Positions 45,724 through 54,756 of a stretch of 64,000 bases of DNA are shown piece by piece; within the stretch, counting starts at the first letter, position 1, and each line of letters begins with the position of its first letter. Under the pieces are notes generated by a model that did no database searches, was not told where the DNA came from, and worked only from the letters and a program-made list of their open reading frames with translations. The DNA is taken from the NCBI GenBank assembly GCA_016710065.1, contig JADJLP010000001.1, positions 682,001 to 746,000 on the forward strand, in the 5' to 3' direction. The stretch comes from Candidatus Ideonella esbjergensis. GTDB taxonomy: Bacteria; Pseudomonadota; Gammaproteobacteria; Burkholderiales; Burkholderiaceae_C. The translations under genes were made by a program, and so were the position numbers.

Positions 45724-46263
45724 ATGAGTGCCAACCCTCTGAATCTGGACCGCTACAGCCTGCACATCCTGGCCGAATTGCAGCGCGATTCGCGGCAAAC
45801 CGTGCAGCAGCTCTCCGAGCGGGTAGGCCTTTCCGCCACACCCTGCTGGAAGCGCATCAAGGAGATGGAAGCGGCCGGCGTTATCACCGGCTACACCGCG
45901 CTGGTGAACCGCGAGAAGGTGGGCCTGAACCTGGCCGTGGTGGTGGAGGCCAACATCAGCCAGCACAGCGAAGACCTGGTGCGGCGCTTCGAGGCGGCGG
46001 TGGCCGCCAGCCCGCAGATCGTGCGCTGCCTGGCCACCACCGGCCAGAGCGACTACATCATGACGGTGTTGGTGGCGGGCATCAAGGAGTACGAAGCTTT
46101 CCTGCACGACACCATCTTCAAGCTGCCGGGCGTGACCCATGTGCGCTCCAGCATCGTGCTCAAAGAGGTCAAGGCGGTGGTGGCGCTGCCGGTGGGCGCG
46201 CAGGCTGCAGCACCCAAGCCGGTGGCTGCAAGAAAGCGCACTTTTAAGGTGCGTGGTTCGTGA
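45724..46263 (+). CDS. Lrp/AsnC-family transcriptional regulator
   Basis: The 179-residue protein has the Lrp helix-turn-helix (LQRDSRQTVQQLSERVGLSA, PCWKRIKEMEAAGVITGYTA) and the RAM ligand-binding domain (LVRRFEAAVAASPQIVRCLA, GQSDYIMTVLVAGIKEYEAF). It lacks close divergent partners, but the indolepyruvate oxidoreductase nearby is a classical Lrp target in this bacterial group. A basic C-terminal tail (VAARKRTFKVRGS) is unusual. Confidence 0.92.
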   Translation: MSANPLNLDRYSLHILAELQRDSRQTVQQLSERVGLSATPCWKRIKEMEAAGVITGYTALVNREKVGLNLAVVVEANISQHSEDLVRRFEAAVAASPQIVRCLATTGQSDYIMTVLVAGIKEYEAFLHDTIFKLPGVTHVRSSIVLKEVKAVVALPVGAQAAAPKPVAARKRTFKVRGS

Positions 46264-46400
46264 TGGCCTGGGGCCACTGCGCCCGGGCGCTGTGCTTCGT
46301 TCACAACACCACGCTTTTCAAGGGATTGGTCTTTGTTTTATTGGGGTAAACCCTAGTCTGCGATTAACATCCTGACATCCGAACGAAATTCTGCGCAGTC

Positions 46401-47921
46401 ATGACCACCAGCACCGCCACCACCCGCATCCTCCACCCCGCGTTCCGCGCCAAGCTCATGTCGGCCGATGCCGCCGCCGCGCTGATCCATGACGGCGACA
46501 ACGTCGGCATGAGCGGCTTCACCGGCGCCGGCTACCCCAAGGCCGTGCCACAGGCCCTGGCGCGGCGCATGGACGAGGCCCACGCCGCCGGCCGGCCCTT
46601 TCGCATCGGCATGTGGACGGGTGCGTCCACCGCGCCAGAGCTGGACGGCGCCCTGGCCCGCGCCAACGGCGTGGACATGCGCATGCCCTACCAGAGTGAC
46701 CCGGCCTGCCGCGAGCGCATCAACAAGGGCGAGATGGAGTACATCGACATCCACCTCTCGCATGTGGCCCAGTACGTGTGGTTCGGCCTGTTCGGCAAGC
46801 TCAACACGGCGGTCATTGAAGTGGCCGGCATCACCGAAGACGGGCACTTGATCCCTTCGTCTTCTGTCGGCAACAACAAGACCTGGCTGGACCAGGCCGA
46901 CCAGATCATCCTGGAAGTGAACAGCTGGCAGAACCCCGGCCTGGAAGGCCTGCACGACATCTACTACGGCACCGCGTTGCCGCCGCACCGCAAGCCCATC
47001 ATGCTCACGCAACCGCAAGAGCGCATCGGCGAGGCCTATTTCCGTGTCGACCCCGCCAAGGTGGTGGCGGTGGTGGAAACCAACCACCCCGACCGCAACT
47101 CCGGCTACGCCGAGCCCGACGAGAACTCGCAGGCCATCGCCCGCCACCTGATGGACTTTCTGCAGCAGGAAGTGGCCAAGGGCCACCTGCCGCCCGAACT
47201 GCTGCCCATCCAGTCGGGTGTGGGCAACATCGCCAACGCCGTGCTGCAAGGCCTGAACGAAGGCCCGTTCGAGAACCTCACCGCCTTCACCGAGGTGCTG
47301 CAGGATGGCATGTTCGAGATGCTGAAGTCGGGTAAGTTGAAGAGCGCCTCGGCCACCGCCTTCTCGCTCAGCCCGCACGTGCTGGAAGAGCTGCTGCAAG
47401 ACCTGCCGCGCTACCGCGACCGCATCCTGCTGCGCCCGCAAGAGATCAGCAACCACCCCGAGCTGATCCGCCGCCTGGGCCTGATCGCGATGAACGGCAT
47501 GATCGAGGCCGACATCTACGGCAACGTCAATTCCACGCATGTCATGGGCTCTTCCATCATGAACGGCATCGGCGGCTCGGGCGACTTCGCCCGCAATGCC
47601 TATTTGTCGATCTTCATGACGCCCAGCACCGCCAAGGGTGGCCGCATCTCGTGCCTGGTGCCCATGGTGAGCCACGTGGACCACACCGAGCACGACGTGC
47701 AGGTCATCGTCACCGAGCAGGGCCTGGCCGATCTGCGCGGCCTGTCACCGCGGCAACGCGCGCGCCTCATCATCGAGCGCTGCGCGCACCCGGAATTCCG
47801 CCCTGCATTGCTGGACTATCTGCAGCGCGCCGAGGCCGGTGCCCCAGGCCTGCACACGCCGCACCTGCTGCAAGAGGCGCTGAGCTGGCATTCGCGCTAC
47901 CTGGCTGAAGGCCACATGTGA
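46401..47921 (+). CDS. acetyl-CoA hydrolase/succinate CoA-transferase family
   Basis: The 506-residue enzyme belongs to the class I CoA-transferases of the SucCoAT/Cat1 type: NVGMSGFTGAGYPKAVPQAL near 33-52, QSGVGNIANAVLQGLNEGPF near 273, STHVMGSSIMNGIGGSGDFA (CoA-contact loop), and VQVIVTEQGLADLRGLSPRQ near the end. Expected activity is acyl transfer between succinyl- or propionyl-CoA and acetate or succinate. An AT-rich stretch at 46320-46370 is the likely promoter. Confidence 0.92.
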   Translation: MTTSTATTRILHPAFRAKLMSADAAAALIHDGDNVGMSGFTGAGYPKAVPQALARRMDEAHAAGRPFRIGMWTGASTAPELDGALARANGVDMRMPYQSDPACRERINKGEMEYIDIHLSHVAQYVWFGLFGKLNTAVIEVAGITEDGHLIPSSSVGNNKTWLDQADQIILEVNSWQNPGLEGLHDIYYGTALPPHRKPIMLTQPQERIGEAYFRVDPAKVVAVVETNHPDRNSGYAEPDENSQAIARHLMDFLQQEVAKGHLPPELLPIQSGVGNIANAVLQGLNEGPFENLTAFTEVLQDGMFEMLKSGKLKSASATAFSLSPHVLEELLQDLPRYRDRILLRPQEISNHPELIRRLGLIAMNGMIEADIYGNVNSTHVMGSSIMNGIGGSGDFARNAYLSIFMTPSTAKGGRISCLVPMVSHVDHTEHDVQVIVTEQGLADLRGLSPRQRARLIIERCAHPEFRPALLDYLQRAEAGAPGLHTPHLLQEALSWHSRYLAEGHM

Positions 47922-47946
47922 AGGGCAGGGCGCGGGTGGCGCCGGT

Positions 47947-48732
47947 TCACAAGACCAGCGCTGCCTCGCCCAGGCCTGCAAAGCGCACCTGCACACTGCT
48001 GCCACGCTGAACCGGCGTGAGGCCGGTCCAGGTGCCGGTGGTGACGACAGTGCCCGCCGGCACCGTGGCGCCATGGCGCGTGAGGTGCCGCAGCCAGATC
48101 GGCAGCAGCCACGCGGGCCTGCCCAGCGGGTGGCTGCCCTTGCGCTCCACCACAGGCGCGTCGTTCACGTGCAGCGCGCAGTGCTGTTGAGACCAATCCG
48201 TTTCGCGCCACGGCGCCCACGGGCCCAGCGCGAGTGCGCCGTGGGATTGAAAGTCCGCCAGACGCAGCAGCGGGGGCAGGGCACCGTCGTCCACCCAGCG
48301 GCAGTCCACCACCTCGATGGACACGGCCATGGCGTCGATCAGGCCAGTCACTTCGTCGTCATGGGTCATCGCCAGCGCTTGCGCTGGCGTCACTGCGCAT
48401 GCCAGACGCAGTGCGATCTCGCACTCGATGGCGGGCTTGAAGAAGGCGTGCGGGCGCAAATCGGCCGGCTGGGCCAGGCTGCTGTCGGCATGCACGCCCG
48501 CAGGCATCAACGGCGCATGCGTGAGCGCGGCCTGGCGGTGGCCGGCGCCAGACTTCCAGTACCCCGGCACCTCGTCTGGCGCCCAGGCTTGCAGGGCCAC
48601 GCCGCTGGCGTGCTGCACGGCGCAGGCGGCGTCCACGTCGGCGAGGGCCGCCGCGTGGGCGGTGGTGGGCACCAGGGCCTGCTGCTCGCGCCGGGCGGTC
48701 AGCAGGGCATCACGAAGGTCAAGCGTGTTCAT
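47947..48732 (-). CDS. FAH-family 2-keto-4-pentenoate hydratase-like protein
   Basis: The 261-residue protein has YWKSGAGHRQAALTHAPLMP, FKPAIECEIALRLA (the E-x-E metal site of the fumarylacetoacetase fold), IDAMAVSIEVVDCRWVDDGA, VERKGSHPLGRPAWLLPIWL and VVTTGTWTGLTPVQRGSSVQ. This matches MhpD/2-hydroxypenta-2,4-dienoate hydratase-type members used in meta-cleavage pathways. No other catabolic genes lie beside it. ATG 48732 (MNTLDLRD) is taken; ATG 48741 is possible. Confidence 0.85.
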   Translation of the reverse strand: MNTLDLRDALLTARREQQALVPTTAHAAALADVDAACAVQHASGVALQAWAPDEVPGYWKSGAGHRQAALTHAPLMPAGVHADSSLAQPADLRPHAFFKPAIECEIALRLACAVTPAQALAMTHDDEVTGLIDAMAVSIEVVDCRWVDDGALPPLLRLADFQSHGALALGPWAPWRETDWSQQHCALHVNDAPVVERKGSHPLGRPAWLLPIWLRHLTRHGATVPAGTVVTTGTWTGLTPVQRGSSVQVRFAGLGEAALVL

Positions 48733-48828
48733 GCCTGGCATTGTCGGGGGCCACGTGGCCCGGGCATGGCCCGCTGATAATGCGTGCACTCGCACTCTGG
48801 TGTGGCCACCCGTCACCACAAGAAACCG

Positions 48829-49407
48829 ATGGACCGATCGACGCAACCGCGTGATGCCGCCCGCCGCCTGTGGCACCCACTGACCGTCGCCGCGCTGGCC
48901 TGTTTGACGCTGGCTGGCTGCTTTGCCACGCCCGCCAAGAAGGTGACGGTCTACCAGAACGAGAGTTTTGAGAGCGATGAAACCTTTTCGCGCCTGTTCG
49001 ACGCCAGCCCTGCCGCTGCCTGCGAGGCCGCGCGCCGCGCGCTTTTGGGCCAGGGCTATCTGATGAGCAAGGTGACCGTGGACGCCATCAGCGCCACCAA
49101 GAGCTTTCAACCCGAGGGCGATGTGCATGTGCAGATCGTCTTCAACGTGGTCTGCGTGCCCGAGGGCAAGGCGGCCAAGGTGGCCACCGCTTATGTGAAC
49201 GCCATCCAAGACCGCTACGCGCTGAAGAAGACCAGCAACTCGGCCTCGCTCGGCGTGAGCGCGCTGGGCTCGGTGTCGATCCCGCTCTCGTCGAACGACG
49301 ATTCGCTGGTCAAGGTGGCCAGCGAGACCATCCCCGCCGGTCAGTTCTACGACCGTTTCTTCACGCTGATGCAGCGCAACCTTGACGAGCAGGTCAAGGA
49401 AGACTGA
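48829..49407 (+). CDS. DUF2242-family lipoprotein
   Basis: The 192-residue protein from ATG 48829 has a lipoprotein signal (LTVAALACLTLAGC) and the DUF2242 body: QNESFESDETFSRLFDASPA, CEAARRALLGQGYLMSKVTV, SATKSFQPEGDVHVQIVFNV and GQFYDRFFTLMQRNL. Function is unknown; probably outer-membrane attached. ATG 48784 would place extra residues before the signal and is less likely. Followed 8 bp later by the PhnA gene. Confidence 0.88.
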   Translation: MDRSTQPRDAARRLWHPLTVAALACLTLAGCFATPAKKVTVYQNESFESDETFSRLFDASPAAACEAARRALLGQGYLMSKVTVDAISATKSFQPEGDVHVQIVFNVVCVPEGKAAKVATAYVNAIQDRYALKKTSNSASLGVSALGSVSIPLSSNDDSLVKVASETIPAGQFYDRFFTLMQRNLDEQVKED

Positions 49408-49415
49408 AAGCCAAG

Positions 49416-49757
49416 ATGTCTGATATTTCCGCCTGCCCGCAATGCGGCCTTGCCAACACCTACCCCGACCGCGACAACTTTGTCTGCGCCGATTGCGGCT
49501 TTGAGTGGCCTCAGACGGCCGCTGCCGCCAGCGATGACGACGCCGACACGGTGGTGAAGGACGCCAACGGCACGCCGCTGGCGGACGGCGACGCGGTGGT
49601 GCTGATCAAAGACCTGAAGGTCAAGGGCACCTCCACCGTGCTCAAGCAGGGCAGCAAGGTCAAGAGCATCCGCCTGGTGGGCGGAGATCACGAGGTGGAC
49701 TGCAAGATGGACGCTGGCAGCTTCATGCTCAAGGCCTGCTTTCTGCGCAAAGCCTAG
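49416..49757 (+). CDS. phnA: PhnA/YjdM zinc-ribbon protein
   Basis: The 113-residue protein has an N-terminal zinc ribbon (CPQCGLANTYPDRDNFVC with ADCGFEW) and the C-terminal PhnA domain (VVKDANGTPLADGDAVVLIK, DLKVKGTSTVLKQGSKVKSI). Despite the name it is not required for phosphonate use; its role is unknown. It is convergent with the chemotaxis receptor, the two stop codons sharing CTAG. Confidence 0.92.
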   Translation: MSDISACPQCGLANTYPDRDNFVCADCGFEWPQTAAAASDDDADTVVKDANGTPLADGDAVVLIKDLKVKGTSTVLKQGSKVKSIRLVGGDHEVDCKMDAGSFMLKACFLRKA

Positions 49758-51358
49758 TGTGATTGCAGCCGGAAGGCTGCCACCACCTCGGCCAGCCTGG
49801 TGGCCTGGTCTTTCAGGCTTTCGGCTGCGGCCGAGCTTTGTTCCACCAGAGCGGCGTTCTGCTGCGTGGCGGTGTCGATCTGCCCCACCGACTCGTGCAC
49901 CTCGTCGATGCTGAGCGTCTGCTCGTTGGCTGAATTGGTGATGTGCTGCACCACGTCCTGCACGCGTTGCACGCTTTGCACGATCTCGGTCATGGTCGAA
50001 CCGGCCTCGGCCACCAGGCGTATGCCAGCGCCCACCTTCTCCACGCTGCCGCCGATCAGGTCGCGGATTTCGCGCGAGGCCTGCGCCGAGCGCTGAGCCA
50101 GGCTGCGCACCTCGGCGGCCACCACCGCAAAACCGCGGCCCTGCTCGCCAGCACGGGCGGCCTCAACGGCGGCATTGAGCGCCAGGATGTTGGTCTGGAA
50201 GGCGATGCCGTCGATCACGCCGATGATGTCCGCGATCTTTTTCGAGCTGCCGTTGATCTCGTCCATGGTGCTCACCACGCTGGCCACCACCATGCCGCCG
50301 CGCTGGGCCACCTCGCCGGCCGAGGTGGCCAGGCTGCCGGCCTGGCGGGCCGCGTCGGCGGAGGAGCGCACCTTGCCCGTCAGCAGGTCCATCGAGGCAC
50401 TGGTTTGTTCCAGGTTGGCGGCGGTGTTCTCGGTGCGGCTGGACAGATCCTGGTTGCCCGAGGCGATCTCGGCGCTGGCGGTGCGTATGGCGTCGGCGCT
50501 GTCGCGTATCGAGCCTATGCTGTTGGCCAGCTTGCGCCGCATGGCCTCCAGCGACTGCAGCAGCGCGCCCAGTTCGTCACCCGAGGTGGCGCCCGTGCTG
50601 GTGTGCAGGTCACCATCAGCCACCCGGGCCACGGCCTGCATGGCGGCGTGCAGCGGGGTTTCGATGGAGCGTGCCAGCCAAAGGCAGGCCAGGGTCATCA
50701 ACACGGCGGCCAACAGGGCCACGCCGGCGATGGCCGTCTTTACGCGCGCCATTTGGCCCACCAAGGTGTCGATCTCCTGGGTCAGAGCTTCGGTGTTGTG
50801 GCTGACGAAGCCTTCTACCAGCGCTTGCAACTGCAGGCTGGCGTCGTCGAACGGCTTCATCAGCGCGTTGCCCTGGGCCGGGCCACCCGCCACATAGGCC
50901 TGGGCCATGGTGACGCCGGCCCGGTAGTAGGTCTCAAAGCTGGTGCGCATGGCGGCCAACTCGGTGGCGCTGGCCGCACCGCCAGGCTGGCGTTCAAATT
51001 GGCTCAGGCCTTCCAGAAAGGCCTGGTGCTGCTCGGCGGCGGCCTTGAAGCCATCGTCCAGACCGTCCAAGGCCCGAGTGGCCGATACATCGCTCAGGAA
51101 CTGCTGCACTTGCACCACGTTGCGCTGCATGTCCTTGGCCAGCACGGCCAGCGAGGTCTTTTCGCGGATGCTGTCCGACAAGGCTCGCTCGGCGCTGGCC
51201 AGGCTGAGCCAGACCCAGCAGGCCAGCGCCAGAAAGGCCAGCACGGGCGACATGCCCACCATGAACAGCCGGCGGTGGATGACCCGGGTGACAGCGGCGC
51301 CGCTGTGGCGGGCGCTGGTTTCGGCGGCGGCGGCGGGGTGGTGTGGCGTCATGGGCAA
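49754..51358 (-). CDS. methyl-accepting chemotaxis protein
   Basis: The 534-residue receptor has a first membrane helix (about 33-54), a periplasmic four-helix-type sensor part, a second membrane helix (about 208-228), a HAMP domain (SIETPLHAAMQAVARVADGD) and a signalling domain. The hairpin tip is IIGVIDGIAFQTNILALNAA with VEAARAGEQGRGFAVVAAEV. Methylatable Glu/Gln positions flank it (NQDLSSRTENTAANLEQTSA). The ligand is unknown. It does not end in a CheR-tethering pentapeptide. Confidence 0.95.
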   Translation of the reverse strand: MPMTPHHPAAAAETSARHSGAAVTRVIHRRLFMVGMSPVLAFLALACWVWLSLASAERALSDSIREKTSLAVLAKDMQRNVVQVQQFLSDVSATRALDGLDDGFKAAAEQHQAFLEGLSQFERQPGGAASATELAAMRTSFETYYRAGVTMAQAYVAGGPAQGNALMKPFDDASLQLQALVEGFVSHNTEALTQEIDTLVGQMARVKTAIAGVALLAAVLMTLACLWLARSIETPLHAAMQAVARVADGDLHTSTGATSGDELGALLQSLEAMRRKLANSIGSIRDSADAIRTASAEIASGNQDLSSRTENTAANLEQTSASMDLLTGKVRSSADAARQAGSLATSAGEVAQRGGMVVASVVSTMDEINGSSKKIADIIGVIDGIAFQTNILALNAAVEAARAGEQGRGFAVVAAEVRSLAQRSAQASREIRDLIGGSVEKVGAGIRLVAEAGSTMTEIVQSVQRVQDVVQHITNSANEQTLSIDEVHESVGQIDTATQQNAALVEQSSAAAESLKDQATRLAEVVAAFRLQSH

Positions 51359-51654
51359 ACCTCGGCAGGCATGGGCAGGCGAGACCCCACACCCACGAAC
51401 CCAGCTTGGCAGCCCGGGGCGGTGAATCCCACATCACCCCATGATCAATGTGGTGGCCGTGCCGCGTTGCCTTGAAAAGCACCGTTTTCGCCCTGCGATT
51501 GCGGAGGCCGGTGGCCGGCTGCTAGGCGTGAATAGTTAACGACTCACAAACCGGGTACCGGGCTGGAAATAAAAGAATGCAGTGGCTCATCTGGTGAGCC
51601 TGTCAGAGATCAGAATGGCATTCATCAGCCAACTGATCAGGGAAGAACAAGAAA
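51359..51654 (+). promoter_or_regulatory. upstream region of the cas operon
   Basis: 296 bp with no gene. An AT-richer patch at 51530-51580 (GTGAATAGTTAACGACTC, GGAAATAAAAGAATGC) is the likeliest promoter. A hairpin GGCTCA (51584-51589), loop TCTGG, TGAGCC (51595-51600) sits in the presumed leader of the cas message. AGGGAAG at 51639-51645 may be the weakly placed ribosome site for cas3. Confidence 0.45.
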
Positions 51655-54048
51655 ATGTCACCCGAATCTGACCCAGACGACTGGGCCCATGCCCCGCCGC
51701 CAGACCGCAGTGGCGCACAACCGCATGGACTGGACGAACATTTGCGGTCAGTGGCGGGTTTGGCCGCCGCCGCCGCAGTGCCCAGTGCCCGCCAATGCGC
51801 CCGCCTGGCCGGCCTCTGGCATGACCTGGGCAAACGCCGGCCCGGGTTTCAGCGCTACATCCGCCAGGCCGGCGGCGCAGACGCCCACATTGAGGGCCGT
51901 GTGGCCGACCGAGACAAAACCCATTCGGCGGCGGGCGCGTTGTGGGCGCAGCGGGTTCTACAAGAACGCTTGGGGCCACAGGGCCTGTTGCTCAGCCGGG
52001 TGCTGCAGTATGTGATTGCGGGCCACCATGCGGGGCTGGACAACTGGGACGGTGGCGAAGCGGGTGCGGGGCTCGCCGCGCGATTGGCTTCTGCCGATGC
52101 GCAACGCGAACTGCAAGAGGTGTTGGGCCGGCCCTCACCGCCCGACATCCAAGGCCCCGAAGACTTCGCACTGGATCTGCAGTCCCTGCCCATTGGCGAC
52201 GAGCGCGCCAACGCCACGCCTGGCCGTTTCGCCTTGTGGCTGCGCATGCTGTTCTCGGCCCTGGTAGACGCAGACTTCCTCGACACCGAGGTCTACATGA
52301 ACCCGGCTCAGGCCGGTCGCCGTGACGGCGCGCCCGGTCTGCTGGCGATGCAGCAAGCCTGCCAGAGCCACCTGGATCACCTGGCGGCTGGCGCGGCGCC
52401 AACCCCCGTCAATCGCCTGCGGGCCAGCATCCTGGGGCAATGCCGCGCCAAGGCAGACTTTCCACCCGGTGTGTTCAGCCTGACCGTGCCCACCGGTGGC
52501 GGCAAGACGCTGTCCAGCTTGGCTTTTGCGCTGAACCACGCGGCCCGCCACGGCCAGCGGCGCATCGTCTACGCCATTCCGTACACCAGCATCATCGAGC
52601 AGACGGCCGATGTGTTTCGCCAGGTCTTCGCGGCGCTGGGCGAGGACGTGGTGATCGAACACCACAGCAATGCCGAGACCACCCCCGAACAGGAAACCGC
52701 CCGCTCGCGCCTGGCCTGCGAAAACTGGGACGCGCCGCTCATCGTCACCACCAATGTGCAGTTGTTCGAGAGCCTGTTCGCCCGCAAAACCTCGCGCTGC
52801 CGCAAGCTGCACAACCTGGCGGGCAGCGTCATCGTGCTCGACGAGGCGCAATTGCTGCCGTTGGAGTTTCTGCAGCCGGTGGTGGATGTGCTGCGGTACC
52901 TGGTTCAAGACTTCGGCGTCACCGTGTTGCTGTGTACCGCCACCCAGCCGGTGCTCAACACCAGCACCAGCGCCGACCCGCAGCGCGGCTTGCGGCGTGG
53001 CCTGGGCACCGTGACTGAAATCATCGACGACGTGCCCGCGCTCTACGCTGCACTGGAACGTGTGCAGGTGCACCTGCCGGTCAGCTTGGAGACGCCGCGC
53101 GCCTGGCCTGAGCTGGCCGACGAAATGGCGGGCCATGAGGCCATGCTGGCCATCGTCAGCCGCCGTGCCGACGCCGCCGAGTTGTACCGCCTGCTCAAGC
53201 AACGTACAGACGAGGGCTGTTGGCACCTGTCTGCCTTGATGTGCGCCCAGCACCGCAGCGACACCATTGCCGCCATCAAGCAGGCGCTGCAACGGCGGCG
53301 CGAGGCCCTGGCTGCAGGCCGCGCAGCGGCACCGGTGAGAGTGGTGTCCACCCAGTTGGTGGAGGCTGGCGTGGACCTGGACTTCCCCGTGGTCTATCGC
53401 GCCATGGCGGGCCTGGACTCCATCGCCCAGGCGGCGGGGCGCTGCAACCGAGAAGGCAAACTCGCCGCGTTGGGCCAAGTGCATGTCTTCGTGCCGCCCA
53501 CGCAGCCGCCGCCTGGCTTGCTGCGTCAGGCGCGTGACGCCTGCAAGCTGGTGTGGCACGACCGACCGGCCGAGCCCTTTGCGCTGCCGCTGATCCAGCG
53601 CTACTTCCAGCGCCTGCTGCACGACGCTGCGTCATTGGATGCCAAGCGCATTGCAGAGCTGCTGAAGTTGGAGATTGATCGCAAGACTCTGAGCTTGTCG
53701 GTGCGTTTTCGGGATGCCGCCCATGCCTTCAAGCTGATCGACGACAAGGACAGTGCCACTGTGCTCGTGCGTTACTGCAGCCCCAACGCCCGCGAAGAGG
53801 TGAACGAGATGATCAATCGCTTGGAGCGCGATGGCCCATCTCGTTGGCTGATACGCAAGCTGCAACGCTACGGCGTCACGATCTACCAACACCAGCTGCG
53901 AAAGCTGCTTGATACAGGCGACATCCGGGAAGTGGCAGCCTGCCCAGGCCTGTATGTGCAGCTCGCAGAATGGGACGGGTTTTACGACCCGGTGCTGGGG
54001 GCCCGGGTGGATTCGGCGCCTGGGGACCCGGCGAGCTACGTGAGTTGA
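51655..54048 (+). CDS. cas3: type I-C CRISPR nuclease-helicase Cas3
   Basis: The 797-residue protein joins an N-terminal HD nuclease (LAGLWHDLGKRRPGFQRYIR, DKTHSAAGALWA, VIAGHHAGLDNWDGG, FSALVDADFLDTE) to an SF2 helicase. The helicase has TVPTGGGKTLSSLAFALNHA (motif I), AIPYTSIIEQTADVFRQ (Ia), VIVLDEAQLLPLEFLQPVVD (motif II, DEAQ), LLCTATQP (III) and STQLVEAGVDLDFPVVYRAM with DSIAQAAGRCNREGK (V-VI). It degrades target DNA after Cascade binding. All HD and helicase motifs look intact. Confidence 0.97.
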   Translation: MSPESDPDDWAHAPPPDRSGAQPHGLDEHLRSVAGLAAAAAVPSARQCARLAGLWHDLGKRRPGFQRYIRQAGGADAHIEGRVADRDKTHSAAGALWAQRVLQERLGPQGLLLSRVLQYVIAGHHAGLDNWDGGEAGAGLAARLASADAQRELQEVLGRPSPPDIQGPEDFALDLQSLPIGDERANATPGRFALWLRMLFSALVDADFLDTEVYMNPAQAGRRDGAPGLLAMQQACQSHLDHLAAGAAPTPVNRLRASILGQCRAKADFPPGVFSLTVPTGGGKTLSSLAFALNHAARHGQRRIVYAIPYTSIIEQTADVFRQVFAALGEDVVIEHHSNAETTPEQETARSRLACENWDAPLIVTTNVQLFESLFARKTSRCRKLHNLAGSVIVLDEAQLLPLEFLQPVVDVLRYLVQDFGVTVLLCTATQPVLNTSTSADPQRGLRRGLGTVTEIIDDVPALYAALERVQVHLPVSLETPRAWPELADEMAGHEAMLAIVSRRADAAELYRLLKQRTDEGCWHLSALMCAQHRSDTIAAIKQALQRRREALAAGRAAAPVRVVSTQLVEAGVDLDFPVVYRAMAGLDSIAQAAGRCNREGKLAALGQVHVFVPPTQPPPGLLRQARDACKLVWHDRPAEPFALPLIQRYFQRLLHDAASLDAKRIAELLKLEIDRKTLSLSVRFRDAAHAFKLIDDKDSATVLVRYCSPNAREEVNEMINRLERDGPSRWLIRKLQRYGVTIYQHQLRKLLDTGDIREVAACPGLYVQLAEWDGFYDPVLGARVDSAPGDPASYVS

Positions 54049-54069
54049 CGAACAAACGAAGGGAGAGCG

Positions 54070-54756
54070 ATGAAACCGTTTTGTCTGGAAGTGCGAGGCG
54101 ACTACGCCTGCTTCACCCGCCCGGAGATGAAGGTGGAGCGGGTGTCCTATGACCTCATCACGCCTTCGGCCGCCCGGGCCGTGTTTGAGGCCATCTTGTG
54201 GAAACCCGCGATCCGCTGGCGCATCCGCCGCATCGACGTGTTGGCGCCTGTGCGTTGGGTGAGCGTTCGGCGCAACGAGGTGGGCGCGGTGGCGTCCACG
54301 CGCAATGCCCAGGTGGCCATGAACGAAGGGCGCGGCGAATTGGCGCTGTACATCGAAGACGAACGCCAGCAACGCGCCAGCCTCTTCTTGCGCGATGTGG
54401 CCTACCGCCTCTATGCCGACATGGAACTGGTGGCCGACGAGGCACGCGCCAACCCGAACAAGTATGTGGCCATGTTCAACCGCCGCGCCGAAGTGGGCCA
54501 GTGTGTGAACCAGCCCTACCTGGGTTGCCGTGAGTTTGCGGCGCGCTTCCGGCGCGTGGAGTTGGAAGGCGATGGTCACGGTGGGTTTCAACCCTCCACC
54601 AACGAGCCATCCGCCTTGCACGAGTGGACCGCTGACCTGGGCTGGATGCTCTACGACATGGACTACACCCACACCGCCTCACCGCAGCCGCGCTTCTTTC
54701 GCGCCAAGGTGGAGCGCGGCAGCGTGGACCTGACCACGGCGGAGGTGCGGGGATGA
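54070..54756 (+). CDS. cas5c: type I-C Cas5c (crRNA-processing RAMP)
   Basis: The 228-residue protein starts MKPFCLEVRGDYACFTRPEM, as in Cas5d/Cas5c. It continues with SYDLITPSAARAVFEAILWK (the Cas5c signature), RRIDVLAPVRWVSVRRNEVG and a C-terminal RAMP half with PYLGCREFAARFRRVE. In type I-C, Cas5c replaces Cas6 and cleaves the repeat RNA. GGGAGAG precedes the ATG. It overlaps cas8c by 4 bp. Confidence 0.95.
   Translation: MKPFCLEVRGDYACFTRPEMKVERVSYDLITPSAARAVFEAILWKPAIRWRIRRIDVLAPVRWVSVRRNEVGAVASTRNAQVAMNEGRGELALYIEDERQQRASLFLRDVAYRLYADMELVADEARANPNKYVAMFNRRAEVGQCVNQPYLGCREFAARFRRVELEGDGHGGFQPSTNEPSALHEWTADLGWMLYDMDYTHTASPQPRFFRAKVERGSVDLTTAEVRG

Noticed and set aside
49943..51475. 510-codon plus-strand frame over the chemotaxis receptor
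   Set aside because: It is a shadow of the conserved MCP coding sequence, without any recognisable domain.
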